Shown here one piece after another: positions 25,638 to 37,136 of a stretch of DNA of 64,000 nucleotides. Below the pieces are notes generated by a model that worked only from the letters and a program-made list of their open reading frames with translations, made no database searches and had not been told where the DNA came from. The stretch's first letter is position 1. Every line of letters begins with the position of its first letter. Position numbers and translations under genes: made by a program. The stretch comes from Rummeliibacillus suwonensis (lineage in GTDB: Bacteria; Bacillota; Bacilli; Bacillales_A; Planococcaceae): the NCBI RefSeq assembly GCF_007896435.1, contig NZ_VCBL01000001.1:711345-775344 (forward strand), given 5' to 3'.

Positions 25638-28600
25638 ATGATGATGCAACCTGTTTACTCTCAGATAGTGACAGCTGCGGACATGCTAAAAAGTACAATT
25701 CGCATAAGTGAGCTCATTTCCTTCCTTCAACATGAAAAAGCAAGGGCTGCGGCGATTACAAATTCAAAATTGTACGGATTATTGCCCTTTTGGCGTGCAC
25801 TAAAAAAAACAGCTATTCACCCTGTTGTCGGCCTGACTGTCAAAGTTGAGTTTTCTCAAGAAGACATTAGGCCATTGGTGTTATATGCCCAAAATATAGA
25901 TGGCTATCAAAATCTATTAAAAATGACTTCATCCATTTCTTTAAGGGAAAATGAAACTTTACCACTTCGTTGGTTAGAAGGGTATCACAAAGGATGTATT
26001 GCATTAGTACCGATTACAAATGATTTATGGCAACAAGAAAACTCTTATGAAGCAGTAGAAAGACTTTTGAATATTTTTGACCGAGGTTACTTATGGATCG
26101 GAATTGATCGCCCAGGTGGCATTAGGCATCCGGCAGAAGAGGTAATAGTTGCTTATTGCTTAGAGAATTCACTAAAAGTATGTGCTACCCATTTAAGTAC
26201 TTTTGTGAAGGAAGAGGATGCTTTTACATATGAGGTAGCAAAGGCCATCTCATTGGGTTCTAAATTGGCTGATCAGGACAAACTCACTTTTCGGGAGAGC
26301 AAACAGTTTTTACCTTCTGAACAAAACTATTGCGAGTGGTTTGAGGATCATCCAGAATGGCTGCAAGCAACGGAAGAGATGCTTTTGTCATGCCAAGTGG
26401 AACTGAACTACGATCGCTTTTATATGCCAAAATTCCCTGTGCTAGAGGGAGAGACGACAGCCAAAGCTTTACAAAAAAATTGTTTGGCTGGCTTGCAAGA
26501 ACGTGTCCCTCATGCAGGAAGAGAATATCATAAAAGATTGTCCTATGAGTTAGGCATCATTATAAAAATGGGCTATGCAGATTATTTTTTGATCGTTGCA
26601 GATTATATCCAATTTGCAAGAAGTAAACATATTTTAACGGGGCCTGGTCGTGGTTCCTCAGCAAGCTCTTTAGTCGCTTATACGTTGCGCATTACGGATG
26701 TAGATCCCATCCAGTATGGTTTGCTGTTTGAACGATTTTTAAATCCAGACCGTATTACACTACCTGATATCGATGTTGATTTTGCTGATTATCGCAGACA
26801 AGAAGTGATTCAATACGTTGCAGATAAGTATGGAGCAAATTACACATCTCAAATCATCACATTTGGGACATTATCAGCGAAGGCTGTAGCTCGTGATGTT
26901 GCACGTGTTTTTGGATTCGACAGTGAAGAACTTGCCCATATTTCTAAGCTGATACCTGGAAAACCTGGCATAACATTAAAAGAAGCTATAGCGCAGTCTG
27001 AGCCTTTAAGAGGATTTATCAACTCCAGTGAAATCCGTAGACAATGGATGCAAGTTGCTTTAAATTTAGAAGGATTGCCACGCAACGCATCTACGCATGC
27101 AGCAGGAGTTGTGTTATGCCCAGAGCCGATCGTTAATGTGGCGCCAATCGAAAAGGGCAATGAAGGTCTCTATTTAACACAATGGCCAATGCAAGAAGTT
27201 GAATCAGTTGGCCTGTTAAAAATGGACTTTTTAGGTTTGCGTAATTTGACTATTTTGGAAAGAATTCGTTCGATGATTTACTATGATCAAAAGAGATTCT
27301 TGCAATTCGAGAAAATTCCATTACATGATCCCAAAACATTTGAATTATTACAAAATGGCGATACAATAGGTGTTTTCCAATTGGAATCGGAAGGTATGAA
27401 AAAGGCTTTGCGTGAGATCCGGCCAACTGTTTTTCAAGATATCGTTGCGGTGAATGCTTTATACCGTCCTGGGCCAATGGATTTTATCCCTGTTTATAGC
27501 AGACGAAAACATGGACAAGAACGTGTTGAAATGCCACATCCTGCTTTAGAATCCATCCTAGGTGAAACATATGGGGTGATTGTCTATCAAGAACAAATCA
27601 TGCTGATTGCTTCTAAAATGGCTGGATTTACGATGGGAGAAGCGGATATTCTTCGCAGAGCAGTAAGTAAAAAGAAGAAAGAGGTTCTTGATTCGGAAAA
27701 GACTCACTTTGTCCATAATTCAGTTGCTAATGGATTCTCCGAGAAAACTGCAGTGGATGTTTATAATTTGATCATCCGTTTTGCAAATTATGGATTTCCC
27801 AAAAGTCATGCAGTTGCATATAGTATCATTTCCTATCAAATGGCCTATCTGAAAGCTCATTTTCCAGCTTATTTTTATGCGGCATTATTAACTTCTACGA
27901 TAGGAAATCGAGATAAATTCAATAAAATATTGCATGAAGCCAAACAAAAAGGTGTTGTTATTTTACCTCCATCTATCAATGATAGTGGACGATCATTTCG
28001 TGTTCAAAATGGTGTCATTCGCTTTGCATTATCTGCGATCAAAGGTGTTCCACATACATTTATCAACAAAGTAATGGAAATACGAAGAACAGAAGGACAT
28101 AAGAGGTGGCAAGACATATTTGATATGGCCATCGATTTAACAGCGATCCATTTTACGCATAAAGCGATTGAACCATTGGTTAAGGCAGGGGCACTCGACG
28201 AATTTGGCAAAGATCGTGCGATACTTTTAGCAACAATCGATGCTGCTGTTAAACATGCTGAACTGTATCGACCTGAAGAAGAGGATCAGCTTTTAGAGGA
28301 TGTATCATTTTTCTTTGGCAAACCGAAGCATGCGAAAGCTAGTCCCATTTCAGAAAAGCTAAAATTACAATTTGAAAAAGAAGTTTTGGGATTGTATATA
28401 TCTACACATCCAGTTCAAAGAGTAAAGCAGGAACAACAAATCCAGTCAACTACTGCAGATATTATACGGCGTATGACAGGCGGTCAATATGTTAAAATGG
28501 TTGGAATGATTGCCGCTATTAAACAGATAAGGACTAAAAAGGGCGAATTGATGGGTTTTATAGAAATGGAAGATGAAACAGGTAGTATTTCTGTGACTAT

Positions 28601-28733
28601 TTTCCCGAAAGAATATATAAAAGTCATCGAATGGATAAAAGAAGATCAAATGCTATTCATTGAAGGGATTGTTGAGGTAAGAAAGGGATTCCCTCAAATT
28701 ATATTAAAAAAATGTACAGCCATTTCATCCTAA
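25638..28733 (+). CDS. dnaE: DNA polymerase III alpha subunit, DnaE type
   Basis: Replicative polymerase that extends primers, mainly on the lagging strand in low-GC Gram-positives alongside PolC. 1031 residues against about 1115 in B. subtilis. Three ATGs in a row (25638, 25641, 25644) follow AAAGGAA; the choice changes only two residues. The N-terminal PHP region is short and lacks the expected HxH start. The palm carries GRGSSASSLVAYTLR and the catalytic aspartates in DIDVDF (377-382), then LYRPGPMDFIPVYSRRKHG, a helix-hairpin-helix region (about 800) and a C-terminal OB fold. No proofreading domain. Confidence 0.96.
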   Translation: MMMQPVYSQIVTAADMLKSTIRISELISFLQHEKARAAAITNSKLYGLLPFWRALKKTAIHPVVGLTVKVEFSQEDIRPLVLYAQNIDGYQNLLKMTSSISLRENETLPLRWLEGYHKGCIALVPITNDLWQQENSYEAVERLLNIFDRGYLWIGIDRPGGIRHPAEEVIVAYCLENSLKVCATHLSTFVKEEDAFTYEVAKAISLGSKLADQDKLTFRESKQFLPSEQNYCEWFEDHPEWLQATEEMLLSCQVELNYDRFYMPKFPVLEGETTAKALQKNCLAGLQERVPHAGREYHKRLSYELGIIIKMGYADYFLIVADYIQFARSKHILTGPGRGSSASSLVAYTLRITDVDPIQYGLLFERFLNPDRITLPDIDVDFADYRRQEVIQYVADKYGANYTSQIITFGTLSAKAVARDVARVFGFDSEELAHISKLIPGKPGITLKEAIAQSEPLRGFINSSEIRRQWMQVALNLEGLPRNASTHAAGVVLCPEPIVNVAPIEKGNEGLYLTQWPMQEVESVGLLKMDFLGLRNLTILERIRSMIYYDQKRFLQFEKIPLHDPKTFELLQNGDTIGVFQLESEGMKKALREIRPTVFQDIVAVNALYRPGPMDFIPVYSRRKHGQERVEMPHPALESILGETYGVIVYQEQIMLIASKMAGFTMGEADILRRAVSKKKKEVLDSEKTHFVHNSVANGFSEKTAVDVYNLIIRFANYGFPKSHAVAYSIISYQMAYLKAHFPAYFYAALLTSTIGNRDKFNKILHEAKQKGVVILPPSINDSGRSFRVQNGVIRFALSAIKGVPHTFINKVMEIRRTEGHKRWQDIFDMAIDLTAIHFTHKAIEPLVKAGALDEFGKDRAILLATIDAAVKHAELYRPEEEDQLLEDVSFFFGKPKHAKASPISEKLKLQFEKEVLGLYISTHPVQRVKQEQQIQSTTADIIRRMTGGQYVKMVGMIAAIKQIRTKKGELMGFIEMEDETGSISVTIFPKEYIKVIEWIKEDQMLFIEGIVEVRKGFPQIILKKCTAISS

Positions 28734-28736
28734 AGT

Positions 28737-28770
28737 AAACTGTGTGACTATCGCACAGTTTTTTGTTTTT
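28737..28770 (+). terminator. dnaE terminator
   Basis: AAACTGTG ... CACAGTTT hairpin followed by TTTTGTTTTTT. Confidence 0.85.
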
Positions 28771-28773
28771 TAC

Positions 28774-28802
28774 TTTACAGATGCTAACAGTTTTTGTATG
28801 AT
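28774..28802 (+). promoter_or_regulatory. Promoter of the fadR-accDA unit
   Basis: -35 TTTACA (28774-28779), 17-bp spacer, -10 TATGAT (28797-28802). Transcription would start near 28809, just before the palindromic operator. Confidence 0.78.
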
Positions 28803-28812
28803 AAAATTGTTC

Positions 28813-28833
28813 AAAAGTGGTCAGACCACTTTT
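28813..28833 (+). promoter_or_regulatory. FadR-type operator
   Basis: Perfect inverted repeat: AAAAGTGGTC (28813-28822), central A, GACCACTTTT (28824-28833). The core TGGTCAGACCA fits the TGGTnnnACCA pattern bound by FadR-subfamily GntR regulators. It overlaps the predicted transcription start of the gene for such a regulator, so autorepression is likely. Confidence 0.8.
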
Positions 28834-28863
28834 ATAGAATATTTGGGCACTGGGGAGACGGCT

Positions 28864-29511
28864 ATGGGTGTAGATAAACCTGCTTCGAAAATGTTTATAC
28901 AAATCGTACGTGAATTACGTGAAATTATTCAAAATGAGAAAATTCCTCCTGGAGGTAAAATCCCATCAGAACGTGTTTTGGCTGAGCGGTTGAATGTAGG
29001 ACGGTCCTCTATTCGAGAAGCTTTGCGCAGTTTAGAGTTATTAGGCTTGATCGAAACTCGTAGAGGTGGAGGAACATTTGTAGCAGATTTTCGTAATCAT
29101 CAATTAGTAGAAGTATTATCAACATTTATCTTACAGGAAGAAAAAACCTTAAGAAATGTTCACGAAACAAGGAAAATTTTAGAACGTGATGCCATTCGTA
29201 TCGTCGCGGAGGATGAAAAGCTTCGAAATTTACCAGTATGGGAAAGTTTGCTAACAAATTTAATTATAGAGGGACGTATTGAGCGAGAAGATTTGATGAG
29301 AGAAATCATTATCACGTCCAATAACCGACTTGTGCTTAAAATCTGGATACTTTTAAAACAATATGGCAAAGAACCCTACAATGGACTGTCTACAGAAGAA
29401 GAACAGCCATTTCTACAAACGTTTATCAGTGAGATCATGCTTGGACATACAGAAGAAGCCATCCAGGCTTTTGAACTTTGGACAATGTTATTACATAAGG
29501 AGAGAGAATGA
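28864..29511 (+). CDS. GntR-family regulator, FadR subfamily
   Basis: 215-residue repressor-like protein with an N-terminal winged helix (about 10-75: [41 protein letters not shown]) and a C-terminal all-helical ligand-binding domain. ATG 28864 after GGGGAGA is preferred; the frame from 28744 runs back through the promoter and operator. The gene overlaps accD by ATGA, so its product probably controls the acetyl-CoA carboxylase subunits and itself. The ligand is unknown; acyl-CoA, malonyl-CoA or a small acid are possible. Confidence 0.88.
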   Translation: MGVDKPASKMFIQIVRELREIIQNEKIPPGGKIPSERVLAERLNVGRSSIREALRSLELLGLIETRRGGGTFVADFRNHQLVEVLSTFILQEEKTLRNVHETRKILERDAIRIVAEDEKLRNLPVWESLLTNLIIEGRIEREDLMREIIITSNNRLVLKIWILLKQYGKEPYNGLSTEEEQPFLQTFISEIMLGHTEEAIQAFELWTMLLHKERE

Positions 29512-30371
29512 TTATGAGTATTCGAGATTTATTTAAAAAAAATAAACCTAATAAGAATATCACGATTACGCGCGAACAGCATAGTGTTCCAGAAGGTATT
29601 ATGACAAAATGTCCAGAATGTAATCATGTTATGTTAACAAAGGATTTACAAAAAAATAAAAAGGTTTGCCCAAATTGTCAATATCATCACAAAATGACGG
29701 CGAAAGAACGGATTGATGATTTTTTAGATGAGGGATCATTTCAATCAATAGATGATCATTTACAAACAGTAAACCCATTAAATTTTCCAGGATATATTGA
29801 AAAAGTAACATCAGATATGCAGAAGACAGGTTTGAATGAAGCTGTTTTAACGGGTGTCGGAGAATTAGAAGGCAGACAAGTTGTTGTTGCCGTGATGGAT
29901 TCATTTTTCCGTATGGGTTCTATGGGATCTGTTGTTGGTGAAAAGATTACTAGAGCAATAGAGAAAGCCACAGAGCTTAGTGCGCCATTTATTGTTTTTA
30001 CTGCTAGTGGCGGGGCAAGAATGCAAGAAGGTGTTATTTCACTAATGCAAATGGCCAAAACAAGCGTTGCATTGGAACGCCATGGAGCAAAAGGAAATTT
30101 ATTTATTTCGATTATGACTCATCCGACAACAGGAGGCGTCTCTGCAAGTTTTGCTTCACTTGGTGATATCAATTTAGCAGAGCCAAAAGCGTTGATTGGT
30201 TTTGCTGGCCGTCGCGTAATTGAACAAACTGTAAGAGAAAAATTACCAAATGATTTCCAAACAGCTGAATTTTTATTGGAACATGGTCAATTAGATGCTG
30301 TTGTATCGCGACATGAAATGCGAAAAACCGTTAGTACAATTGTGAAATTGCATGTAAGGGAGGCAATCTAA
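29508..30371 (+). CDS. accD: Acetyl-CoA carboxylase carboxyltransferase beta subunit
   Basis: Beta half of the carboxyltransferase that moves CO2 from biotin to acetyl-CoA for fatty-acid synthesis. 287 residues with the N-terminal four-Cys zinc ribbon (C35, C38, C54, C57) and the crotonase-like core ([36 protein letters not shown]). ATG 29508 overlaps the stop of the regulator gene as ATGA; ATG 29514 is an alternative. It overlaps accA by one base (TAATG). Confidence 0.96.
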   Translation: MIMSIRDLFKKNKPNKNITITREQHSVPEGIMTKCPECNHVMLTKDLQKNKKVCPNCQYHHKMTAKERIDDFLDEGSFQSIDDHLQTVNPLNFPGYIEKVTSDMQKTGLNEAVLTGVGELEGRQVVVAVMDSFFRMGSMGSVVGEKITRAIEKATELSAPFIVFTASGGARMQEGVISLMQMAKTSVALERHGAKGNLFISIMTHPTTGGVSASFASLGDINLAEPKALIGFAGRRVIEQTVREKLPNDFQTAEFLLEHGQLDAVVSRHEMRKTVSTIVKLHVREAI

Positions 30372-31357
30372 TGGTAAAAACATTATCTTTTGAAGAGCCA
30401 CTTGTTCAACTACGTTCCAAGATTACAGAACTAAAAGAATTTACATCAAATACTGAGGTAGATTTATCAAAAGAGATTGAACAGTTAGAGGAACGTTTTA
30501 CAAATCTTGAAAAAGATATTTATCATCATTTGAGACCCTGGGATCGGGTCCAAATTGCACGTCATCCAGAGCGACCAACGACGCTTGATTATATTCATGA
30601 GCTTTTTGATGATTTTATCGAGCTGCATGGTGATCGTACCTTTGGCGATGATGCAGCGATTGTTGGTGGAATTGCTTGTTTTGAAGGAACGCCAATCACC
30701 ATTATCGGTCATCAACGTGGGAAAGATACGAAAGAAAATATTCGCCGTAATTTTGGTATGCCTCACCCTGAAGGCTATAGAAAAGCTTTGCGCTTAATGA
30801 AACAAGCGGAGAAGTTCAAACGTCCAATTATTTGTTTCATTGACACAAAGGGAGCATATCCGGGAAAAGCAGCTGAGGAACGAGGACAGAGTGAAGCCAT
30901 TGCAAGAAACTTATTGGAAATGGCAGGATTAAAGGTTCCAATTATCAGTATTGTAATCGGAGAAGGAGGAAGTGGCGGAGCACTAGCTTTAGGTGTGGCT
31001 AATCACGTACATATGCTAGAAAACTCTACTTATTCTGTCATTTCACCTGAAGGAGCAGCATCGATATTATGGAAAGATGCTGCTCTCGCTCAAAAAGCCG
31101 CGGAAGCTATGCGGATTACAGCTCCAGATTTAAAAGAAGAAAATATAATCGAAGAAATAATTCCAGAAGTATTAGGTGGAGCCCATAAAGATGTTCATAA
31201 ACAAGCTCAGTTTTTAAAAGATGTTTTACAAAGCTCATTAGACAAATTAAAAGATTTATCAGAGGAAGAGCTAATAGAGCAACGTTACCATAAATTTAGA
31301 AAAATCGGCACTTTTTCAGATAAAGATTTTCAAAAGACGTCTGACAAGTTAAAATAA
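30371..31357 (+). CDS. accA: Acetyl-CoA carboxylase carboxyltransferase alpha subunit
   Basis: Alpha half of the carboxyltransferase, 328 residues. N-terminal coiled region ([16 protein letters not shown]), then [34 protein letters not shown], and the oxyanion-forming glycines in [16 protein letters not shown]. The start is coupled to the accD stop. In B. subtilis pfkA follows directly; here a terminator and about 190 bp intervene. Confidence 0.97.
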   Translation: MVKTLSFEEPLVQLRSKITELKEFTSNTEVDLSKEIEQLEERFTNLEKDIYHHLRPWDRVQIARHPERPTTLDYIHELFDDFIELHGDRTFGDDAAIVGGIACFEGTPITIIGHQRGKDTKENIRRNFGMPHPEGYRKALRLMKQAEKFKRPIICFIDTKGAYPGKAAEERGQSEAIARNLLEMAGLKVPIISIVIGEGGSGGALALGVANHVHMLENSTYSVISPEGAASILWKDAALAQKAAEAMRITAPDLKEENIIEEIIPEVLGGAHKDVHKQAQFLKDVLQSSLDKLKDLSEEELIEQRYHKFRKIGTFSDKDFQKTSDKLK

Positions 31358-31375
31358 TGGTATATTAGGTTAAAG

Positions 31376-31420
31376 GGCTGTTTTAAACGGATGATCGTTT
31401 GAATCAGCCTCTTTCTTTCA
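31376..31420 (+). terminator. accA terminator
   Basis: GGCTG-TTTTAAACG ... CGTTTGAATCAGCC stem followed by TCTTTCTTTC. Confidence 0.75.
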
Positions 31421-31549
31421 GACGATAAAACATTTGAACACAATACATATGAAATTTGGTGTGTTGATCAGAAAAAGTAGGATTGAACGATCAATACATC
31501 TGTATAAATATAAATGTTCAAATGAAGAGTTGGCGGGAGGTTTAAATAG

Positions 31550-32509
<960 letters not shown>

Positions 32510-32527
32510 CGGATTGGAGTGGTAGTG

Positions 32528-34288
32528 ATGAGAAAAACAAAAATTGTCTGTACAATTGGACCCGCAAGTGAATCACAAGAAATACTGGTGTCATTAATCG
32601 AAGCTGGGATGAATGTTGCGCGATTGAACTTTTCTCATGGTAATCATGAGGAACATGCAGCACGTATTCAAGCCATTCGTGAAGCTGCTAAAAAAACGGG
32701 TAAAGTAATAGCTATTTTACTTGATACAAAAGGACCTGAAATACGTACACATAATATGGAAAATGGAGCAATTGAACTGGTAACAGGTCAAAATATCGAT
32801 ATTTCCATGACAGAGGTTCTTGGAAATAAAAATATATTTTCGATTACTTATGAGAGATTAATTGAAGACGTTCAAGTCGGCTCCGTTATTTTACTAGATG
32901 ATGGATTAATTGAATTACATGTAACAGGTATTGATCAACAGGCTGGTATTATCCATACAACAGTTGCCAATGCTGGTGTCTTAAAAAATAAAAAAGGCGT
33001 CAATGTACCAGGCGTTTCAGTCCAACTTCCAGGGATTACAGAAAAAGATGCTCAAGATATTTTGTTTGGGATTGAGCAAAAAGTCGATTTTATTGCAGCT
33101 TCTTTTGTCCGTCGTCCCTCAGATGTTATGGAAATACGTGAGCTGCTCGAACAAAATGGAGGAGCTCATATTCATATTATTCCAAAAATTGAAAATCAAG
33201 AAGGCGTTGATAATATTGATGAAATTATTCAAGTATCTGACGGCCTAATGGTTGCTCGTGGAGATCTAGGCGTGGAAATTCCAGCCGAAGAAGTCCCAGT
33301 TGTGCAAAAAAGTTTGATCCATAAATGTAATAAGGCTGGAAAACCAGTTATCACAGCTACTCAAATGCTTGATTCGATGCAGCGTAATCCTCGTCCAACT
33401 CGTGCTGAAGCAAGTGATGTTGCCAATGCAATCTTAGATGGTACAGATGCGATCATGCTGTCAGGAGAGACAGCAGCAGGTCTGTATCCATTAGAATCAG
33501 TTAAAACAATGGATAAAATTGCAAGACGTATTGAACAAACATTAGACCATAAACGTATTGTTAATGAGCGTAGTAAAGAAAAAGGTGGCAACATGACAGA
33601 AGCCATCAGTCAAGCTGTTGCACACACTTCTTTAAGCCTCCAAGTGTCTGCCATACTAGCTCCAACAGAAAGTGGTAATACAGCGAAAATGATTGCTAAA
33701 TATCGTCCGGGTGTACCGATTATTGCGATGACCTCATCCGAAGAAGTTTGTCGTAATTTAGTGCTTGTTTGGGGAGTCCAACCAATAGTAGCGCCGCAAG
33801 TTGCTTCGACAGATGGTGTTTTAGAACAAGTTGTTCAACAAAGTATTGATCGTGGTTATGTAAAACATGGAGATTTAGTAGTGATCACTGCAGGTGTGCC
33901 AGTAGGAGAAGCTGGTACAACGAACTTGATGAAATTGCATGTCATTGGTGATGTATTAACAAGAGGACAAGGCATTGGTAAATCCACTGCTATCGGAAAA
34001 GCATTGGTCGTGCATAATGCAGAAGAAGCATTAAGCCAAGACACAACGGATCGCATTATCGTTACGATTGGATCAGATAGAGATATGATGCCGGCTATTT
34101 CGAAATGTGCAGGGCTCATTACCGAAGAGGGTGGTTTAACAAGCCATGCTGCGGTTGTAGGATTAAGTCTAGGAATCCCGGTAATCGTAGGAGTAAAGGA
34201 TGCTACTAAACTGATTAAAAACAATCAAGAAGTATCGATGGATGCTGTTTCAGGTGTTATTTATTACGGATCATCAAGAATTTTATAA
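32528..34288 (+). CDS. pyk: Pyruvate kinase with C-terminal PEP-utiliser domain
   Basis: Converts PEP to pyruvate with ATP formation. ATG 32528 is preferred ([16 protein letters not shown]), giving 586 residues; the GTG at 32519 adds three. Barrel residues include [19 protein letters not shown], and [12 protein letters not shown] with the phosphoryl-transfer Lys. After the regulatory domain the protein carries the extra domain of about 110 residues typical of Bacillus pyruvate kinases, with [11 protein letters not shown] (His near 540) like PEP synthase. The role of that domain is regulatory or structural. Confidence 0.97.
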   Translation: MRKTKIVCTIGPASESQEILVSLIEAGMNVARLNFSHGNHEEHAARIQAIREAAKKTGKVIAILLDTKGPEIRTHNMENGAIELVTGQNIDISMTEVLGNKNIFSITYERLIEDVQVGSVILLDDGLIELHVTGIDQQAGIIHTTVANAGVLKNKKGVNVPGVSVQLPGITEKDAQDILFGIEQKVDFIAASFVRRPSDVMEIRELLEQNGGAHIHIIPKIENQEGVDNIDEIIQVSDGLMVARGDLGVEIPAEEVPVVQKSLIHKCNKAGKPVITATQMLDSMQRNPRPTRAEASDVANAILDGTDAIMLSGETAAGLYPLESVKTMDKIARRIEQTLDHKRIVNERSKEKGGNMTEAISQAVAHTSLSLQVSAILAPTESGNTAKMIAKYRPGVPIIAMTSSEEVCRNLVLVWGVQPIVAPQVASTDGVLEQVVQQSIDRGYVKHGDLVVITAGVPVGEAGTTNLMKLHVIGDVLTRGQGIGKSTAIGKALVVHNAEEALSQDTTDRIIVTIGSDRDMMPAISKCAGLITEEGGLTSHAAVVGLSLGIPVIVGVKDATKLIKNNQEVSMDAVSGVIYYGSSRIL

Positions 34289-34351
34289 TCTAAAACATAT
34301 GGATTTGATAGATTGTACATCTTTGGGTATTCTAAAGAAGAGGTGAAGGCA

Positions 34352-34741
34352 ATGAGAAAGTTTCTAATGCTTTTAATTGCAGTTCCAATTGTCGAAATAG
34401 CTGTTGTATTACTTTCAGGAAAATTGATAGGAGCAATCCCAACCCTTTTATTGATTGTCGGAACAGGTGTGCTAGGTGTATATCTAGCCAAAACAAAAGG
34501 ATTGAATGCCTTTCAACAGTTGAAAAGAGAAATTGAAAAGGGAAGAGCACCTGGAGATGCAATAATCGATGGTGTATTAACGTTTATCGGCTCTATCGTG
34601 CTCATTCTTCCAGGATTCATTTCGGATATAATTGGGATTTTACTGGTGATTCCAATAACCAGAAAATTATTTAAGCCTGCCATATACTACTGGCTACGAA
34701 AAAAAATGAAAAATGGTCAAATTATTTTGATACAAAAATAG
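34352..34741 (+). CDS. fxsA: FxsA family membrane protein
   Basis: Small integral membrane protein (129 residues from ATG 34352, after GAGGTGA) with four likely helices, for example LMLLIAVPIVEIAVVLLSG and FIGSIVLILPGFISDIIGILLVIP. It has the FxsA pattern GRAPGDAIIDG. E. coli FxsA relieves phage exclusion by F plasmids; the natural role is unknown. The longer frame from 34313 contains the ribosome site and is rejected. The 3' end overlaps the convergent ytvI-like gene by 20 bp. Confidence 0.88.
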   Translation: MRKFLMLLIAVPIVEIAVVLLSGKLIGAIPTLLLIVGTGVLGVYLAKTKGLNAFQQLKREIEKGRAPGDAIIDGVLTFIGSIVLILPGFISDIIGILLVIPITRKLFKPAIYYWLRKKMKNGQIILIQK

Positions 34742-35750
34742 GATGGCGTTGCAATTTCACGGCGATTAATAATATGAATGGGCTAATAATGATCCCTGCC
34801 ACTCCGAAGAGCAATAGACTAATAGCACTTAAGATGAAGGCGTGTACCGAGCGAATCTGCATGGTAGACGCCCACATCATGGATTCGGCAAATTGCCTTG
34901 TCAGTTGAATCACAATATATAAAACGATCAGTTGAATACCTATTGCAACTTTTCCGGTTGCCATAAATACAATACTAATAGGAATTAGAAATACTCCGAT
35001 ACCTAAAAAAGGTAAAAAATCACATACTGAAACAAGTAATGCTTTTCCAACAGGTTGAGAAAAGTTTAGAAAATAAAAGCCAATAGATAGCATTCCAAAT
35101 GTAATAAGTGCTAGACGAATTTCAACTGTAATAAAATAACTAAATAATGTTGTCGCCTCTTCGAAAATAGTATATATAGGCTTTCTAAAACGAGCAGGAA
35201 TATAAACAAAAAACCAATGTTTATTTCTGCTCGTTTCATATAGAGAAAAATAAAATGCTACGATAAATATCGTTACTTCCACTAAATGCTGTAAGATATC
35301 TTGTATAGATTGAAATATTTTGGATAACAATATGTCGAATAACTCAAATAGTTGATCCCTGATTTGAGTAGTAATTGCTACAGGAACATGGATGAACGAT
35401 GACACATTTAATAGGTTTTCTTTCAGGACAGGAAGGGTATCTATTAATACTGAAATTAGGAACAATAAACCTACTGTTATACCTGCAACTACTATGAATT
35501 CAGTCAGAAGTGCAGTTATAAACGAAGGCAATTTCAATTGCTTATGGAATAATTGAAGTAAGGGCGATAGGAAATAAGCTAAAACGATTGCTAATGTTAC
35601 AGGTAGTATGAGCCAAGCGAAAAGAACTAAAAAAAGTATAAAAGTCCATAATTTTATATTATTTTTTATATTTTCATCAGGAAATTTTATAATATGGTCA
35701 CCAACTTCCTTTTTTGCTAATTTATGTTTTCTTAATAATTTTAATATCTT
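34722..35750 (-). pseudogene. ytvI: AI-2E-family transporter (YtvI-like) lacking a normal start
   Basis: Membrane protein of the PerM/AI-2E family. The reading frame is open from 35750 to 34722 and upstream of TTG 35537 still encodes convincing family sequence, including the first membrane helix (LWTFILFLVLFAWLILPV, then AIVLAYFLSPLL). No ATG, GTG or TTG occurs in those 71 codons. Further up, an in-frame TAG (35751-35753) separates it from an ATG at 35792, and a +1-frame start at GTG 35814 would need a one-base shift. Either a single mutation has inactivated the gene, a sequencing error is present, or a short form starts at TTG 35537 (271 residues, missing helix 1). Confidence 0.65.
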
Positions 35751-35772
35751 CTATAAAATACTTAAATTTTCT

Positions 35773-35786
35773 TGAAAGCGCTGTTT
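35773..35786 (+). promoter_or_regulatory. Possible catabolite-responsive element upstream of citZ
   Basis: TGAAAGCGCTGTTT matches 12 of 14 positions of the CcpA cre pattern. It lies about 24 bp upstream of the citZ -35. CcpA control of citZ is known in B. subtilis; here it is a sequence inference. Confidence 0.5.
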
Positions 35787-35809
35787 TTTCATAAAATGAA
35801 GGTTTTTCA

Positions 35810-35838
35810 TTCACAAAGCCGTCAAAATTTATTATAAT
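35810..35838 (+). promoter_or_regulatory. citZ sigma-A promoter
   Basis: -35 TTCACA (35810-35815), 17-bp spacer, perfect -10 TATAAT (35833-35838). The leader of about 100 nt includes an inverted repeat, GTTGAAAC-TTG-GTTTCAAC (35896-35914), that could be an operator or an RNA hairpin. Confidence 0.75.
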
Positions 35839-35944
35839 ATCAATGTAAGCGATTTACTTATAGGTTCATATGGATTTGACTATTTTTTTGATAAGTTGAA
35901 ACTTGGTTTCAACGCTATTGGAAATCGAAAAAGGAGCGAGAATA

Positions 35945-37060
35945 ATGGCAACAACTAAAGGTTTAGAAGGCGTTATAGCAGCGGAAACTAAGATTAGTTC
36001 AATCATTGATGATACTCTTACATATGTGGGTTATAACATTGATGATTTAGCAGAAAACGCATCTTTTGAAGAGGTAGTTTACTTACTATGGCACACTCGT
36101 TTACCAAAAGCAGACGAATTAGCAGAGCTAAAACAACAATTGGCTGACAATATGGCAGTGCCACAAGCAGTATTGGACCACTTCAAAACTTACGATCTTC
36201 AATCTGTTCATCCTATGGCAGCTTTACGCACAGCTGTATCTCTATTAGGTTTATATGATGAAGATGCAGAAGATATGTCAACTGAAGCGAACTATCGCAA
36301 AGCTATCAAATTACAAGCTCGTATAGCAACAGTGGTTACTGCATTTGGTCGTATCCGCGCTGGTAAAGAACCAGTTGCACCAAAAAAAGATTTGTCATAT
36401 GCAGCTAATTTCTTGTATATGTTACATGGTGAAGTGCCACAACCACTCGAGGAAGAAGCTTTCAACAAAGCATTAGTGCTTCACGCTGACCACGAATTAA
36501 ATGCTTCTACATTTACTGCTCGTGTATGTGTTGCAACATTATCAGATATGTATTCAGGTGTTACTGCAGCGATCGGTGCTCTTAAAGGACCTCTTCACGG
36601 CGGTGCAAATGAACAAGTTATGAAAATGTTGAGTGAAATTGGTTCAGTTGATAATGTAGAACCATATATCCAAAACAAATTAGATCATAAAGAAAAAATC
36701 ATGGGCTTCGGACACCGCGTTTACCGTAATGGTGACCCACGTGCAAAACATTTGCGTTTAATGTCTGAAAAATTGACAAAACTAAAAGGTAAACCAGAAC
36801 TTTACGAAATGTCAGTTAAAATTCATGATATGATTCAAGAACAAAAACATTTACCAGCAAACGTAGACTTCTTCTCTGCATCAGTTTACGATTCGCTAGG
36901 TATTGAACATGATCTATTCACTCCAGTATTCGCTGTTTCACGTGTATCTGGTTGGGTAGCTCACATCTTAGAACAATATGCTAATAACCGTTTAATCCGT
37001 CCACGTGCAGAATATGTTGGACCTGGTATGCAAAAATATATACCAGTAGAAGAAAGATAA
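35945..37060 (+). CDS. citZ: Citrate synthase
   Basis: Condenses acetyl-CoA with oxaloacetate, first step of the TCA cycle. ATG 35945 behind AAAGGAGCG gives 371 residues, as for CitZ; the frame from 35903 starts in the leader. Catalytic residues lie in [28 protein letters not shown], and VDFFSASVY (Asp). It heads the citZ-icd-mdh cluster conserved in Bacilli. Confidence 0.97.
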   Translation: MATTKGLEGVIAAETKISSIIDDTLTYVGYNIDDLAENASFEEVVYLLWHTRLPKADELAELKQQLADNMAVPQAVLDHFKTYDLQSVHPMAALRTAVSLLGLYDEDAEDMSTEANYRKAIKLQARIATVVTAFGRIRAGKEPVAPKKDLSYAANFLYMLHGEVPQPLEEEAFNKALVLHADHELNASTFTARVCVATLSDMYSGVTAAIGALKGPLHGGANEQVMKMLSEIGSVDNVEPYIQNKLDHKEKIMGFGHRVYRNGDPRAKHLRLMSEKLTKLKGKPELYEMSVKIHDMIQEQKHLPANVDFFSASVYDSLGIEHDLFTPVFAVSRVSGWVAHILEQYANNRLIRPRAEYVGPGMQKYIPVEER

Positions 37061-37080
37061 TTGCTATAATGGTAATATCG

Positions 37081-37110
37081 CAGGGCAGACTTTTAGTTTC
37101 TGCCCTACGT
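37081..37110 (+). other. Intercistronic hairpin citZ-icd
   Basis: CAGGGCAGA ... TCTGCCCTA stem without a clear T run. More likely an mRNA stability or processing hairpin, or a leaky attenuator, than a full terminator. Confidence 0.55.
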
Positions 37111-37136
37111 GTATGAATATAGGAGGAAAGAAACCA

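Noticed and set aside
28744-28863. Upstream extension of the GntR regulator
   Set aside because: The added 40 codons cover the promoter and operator, and a good ribosome site precedes ATG 28864.
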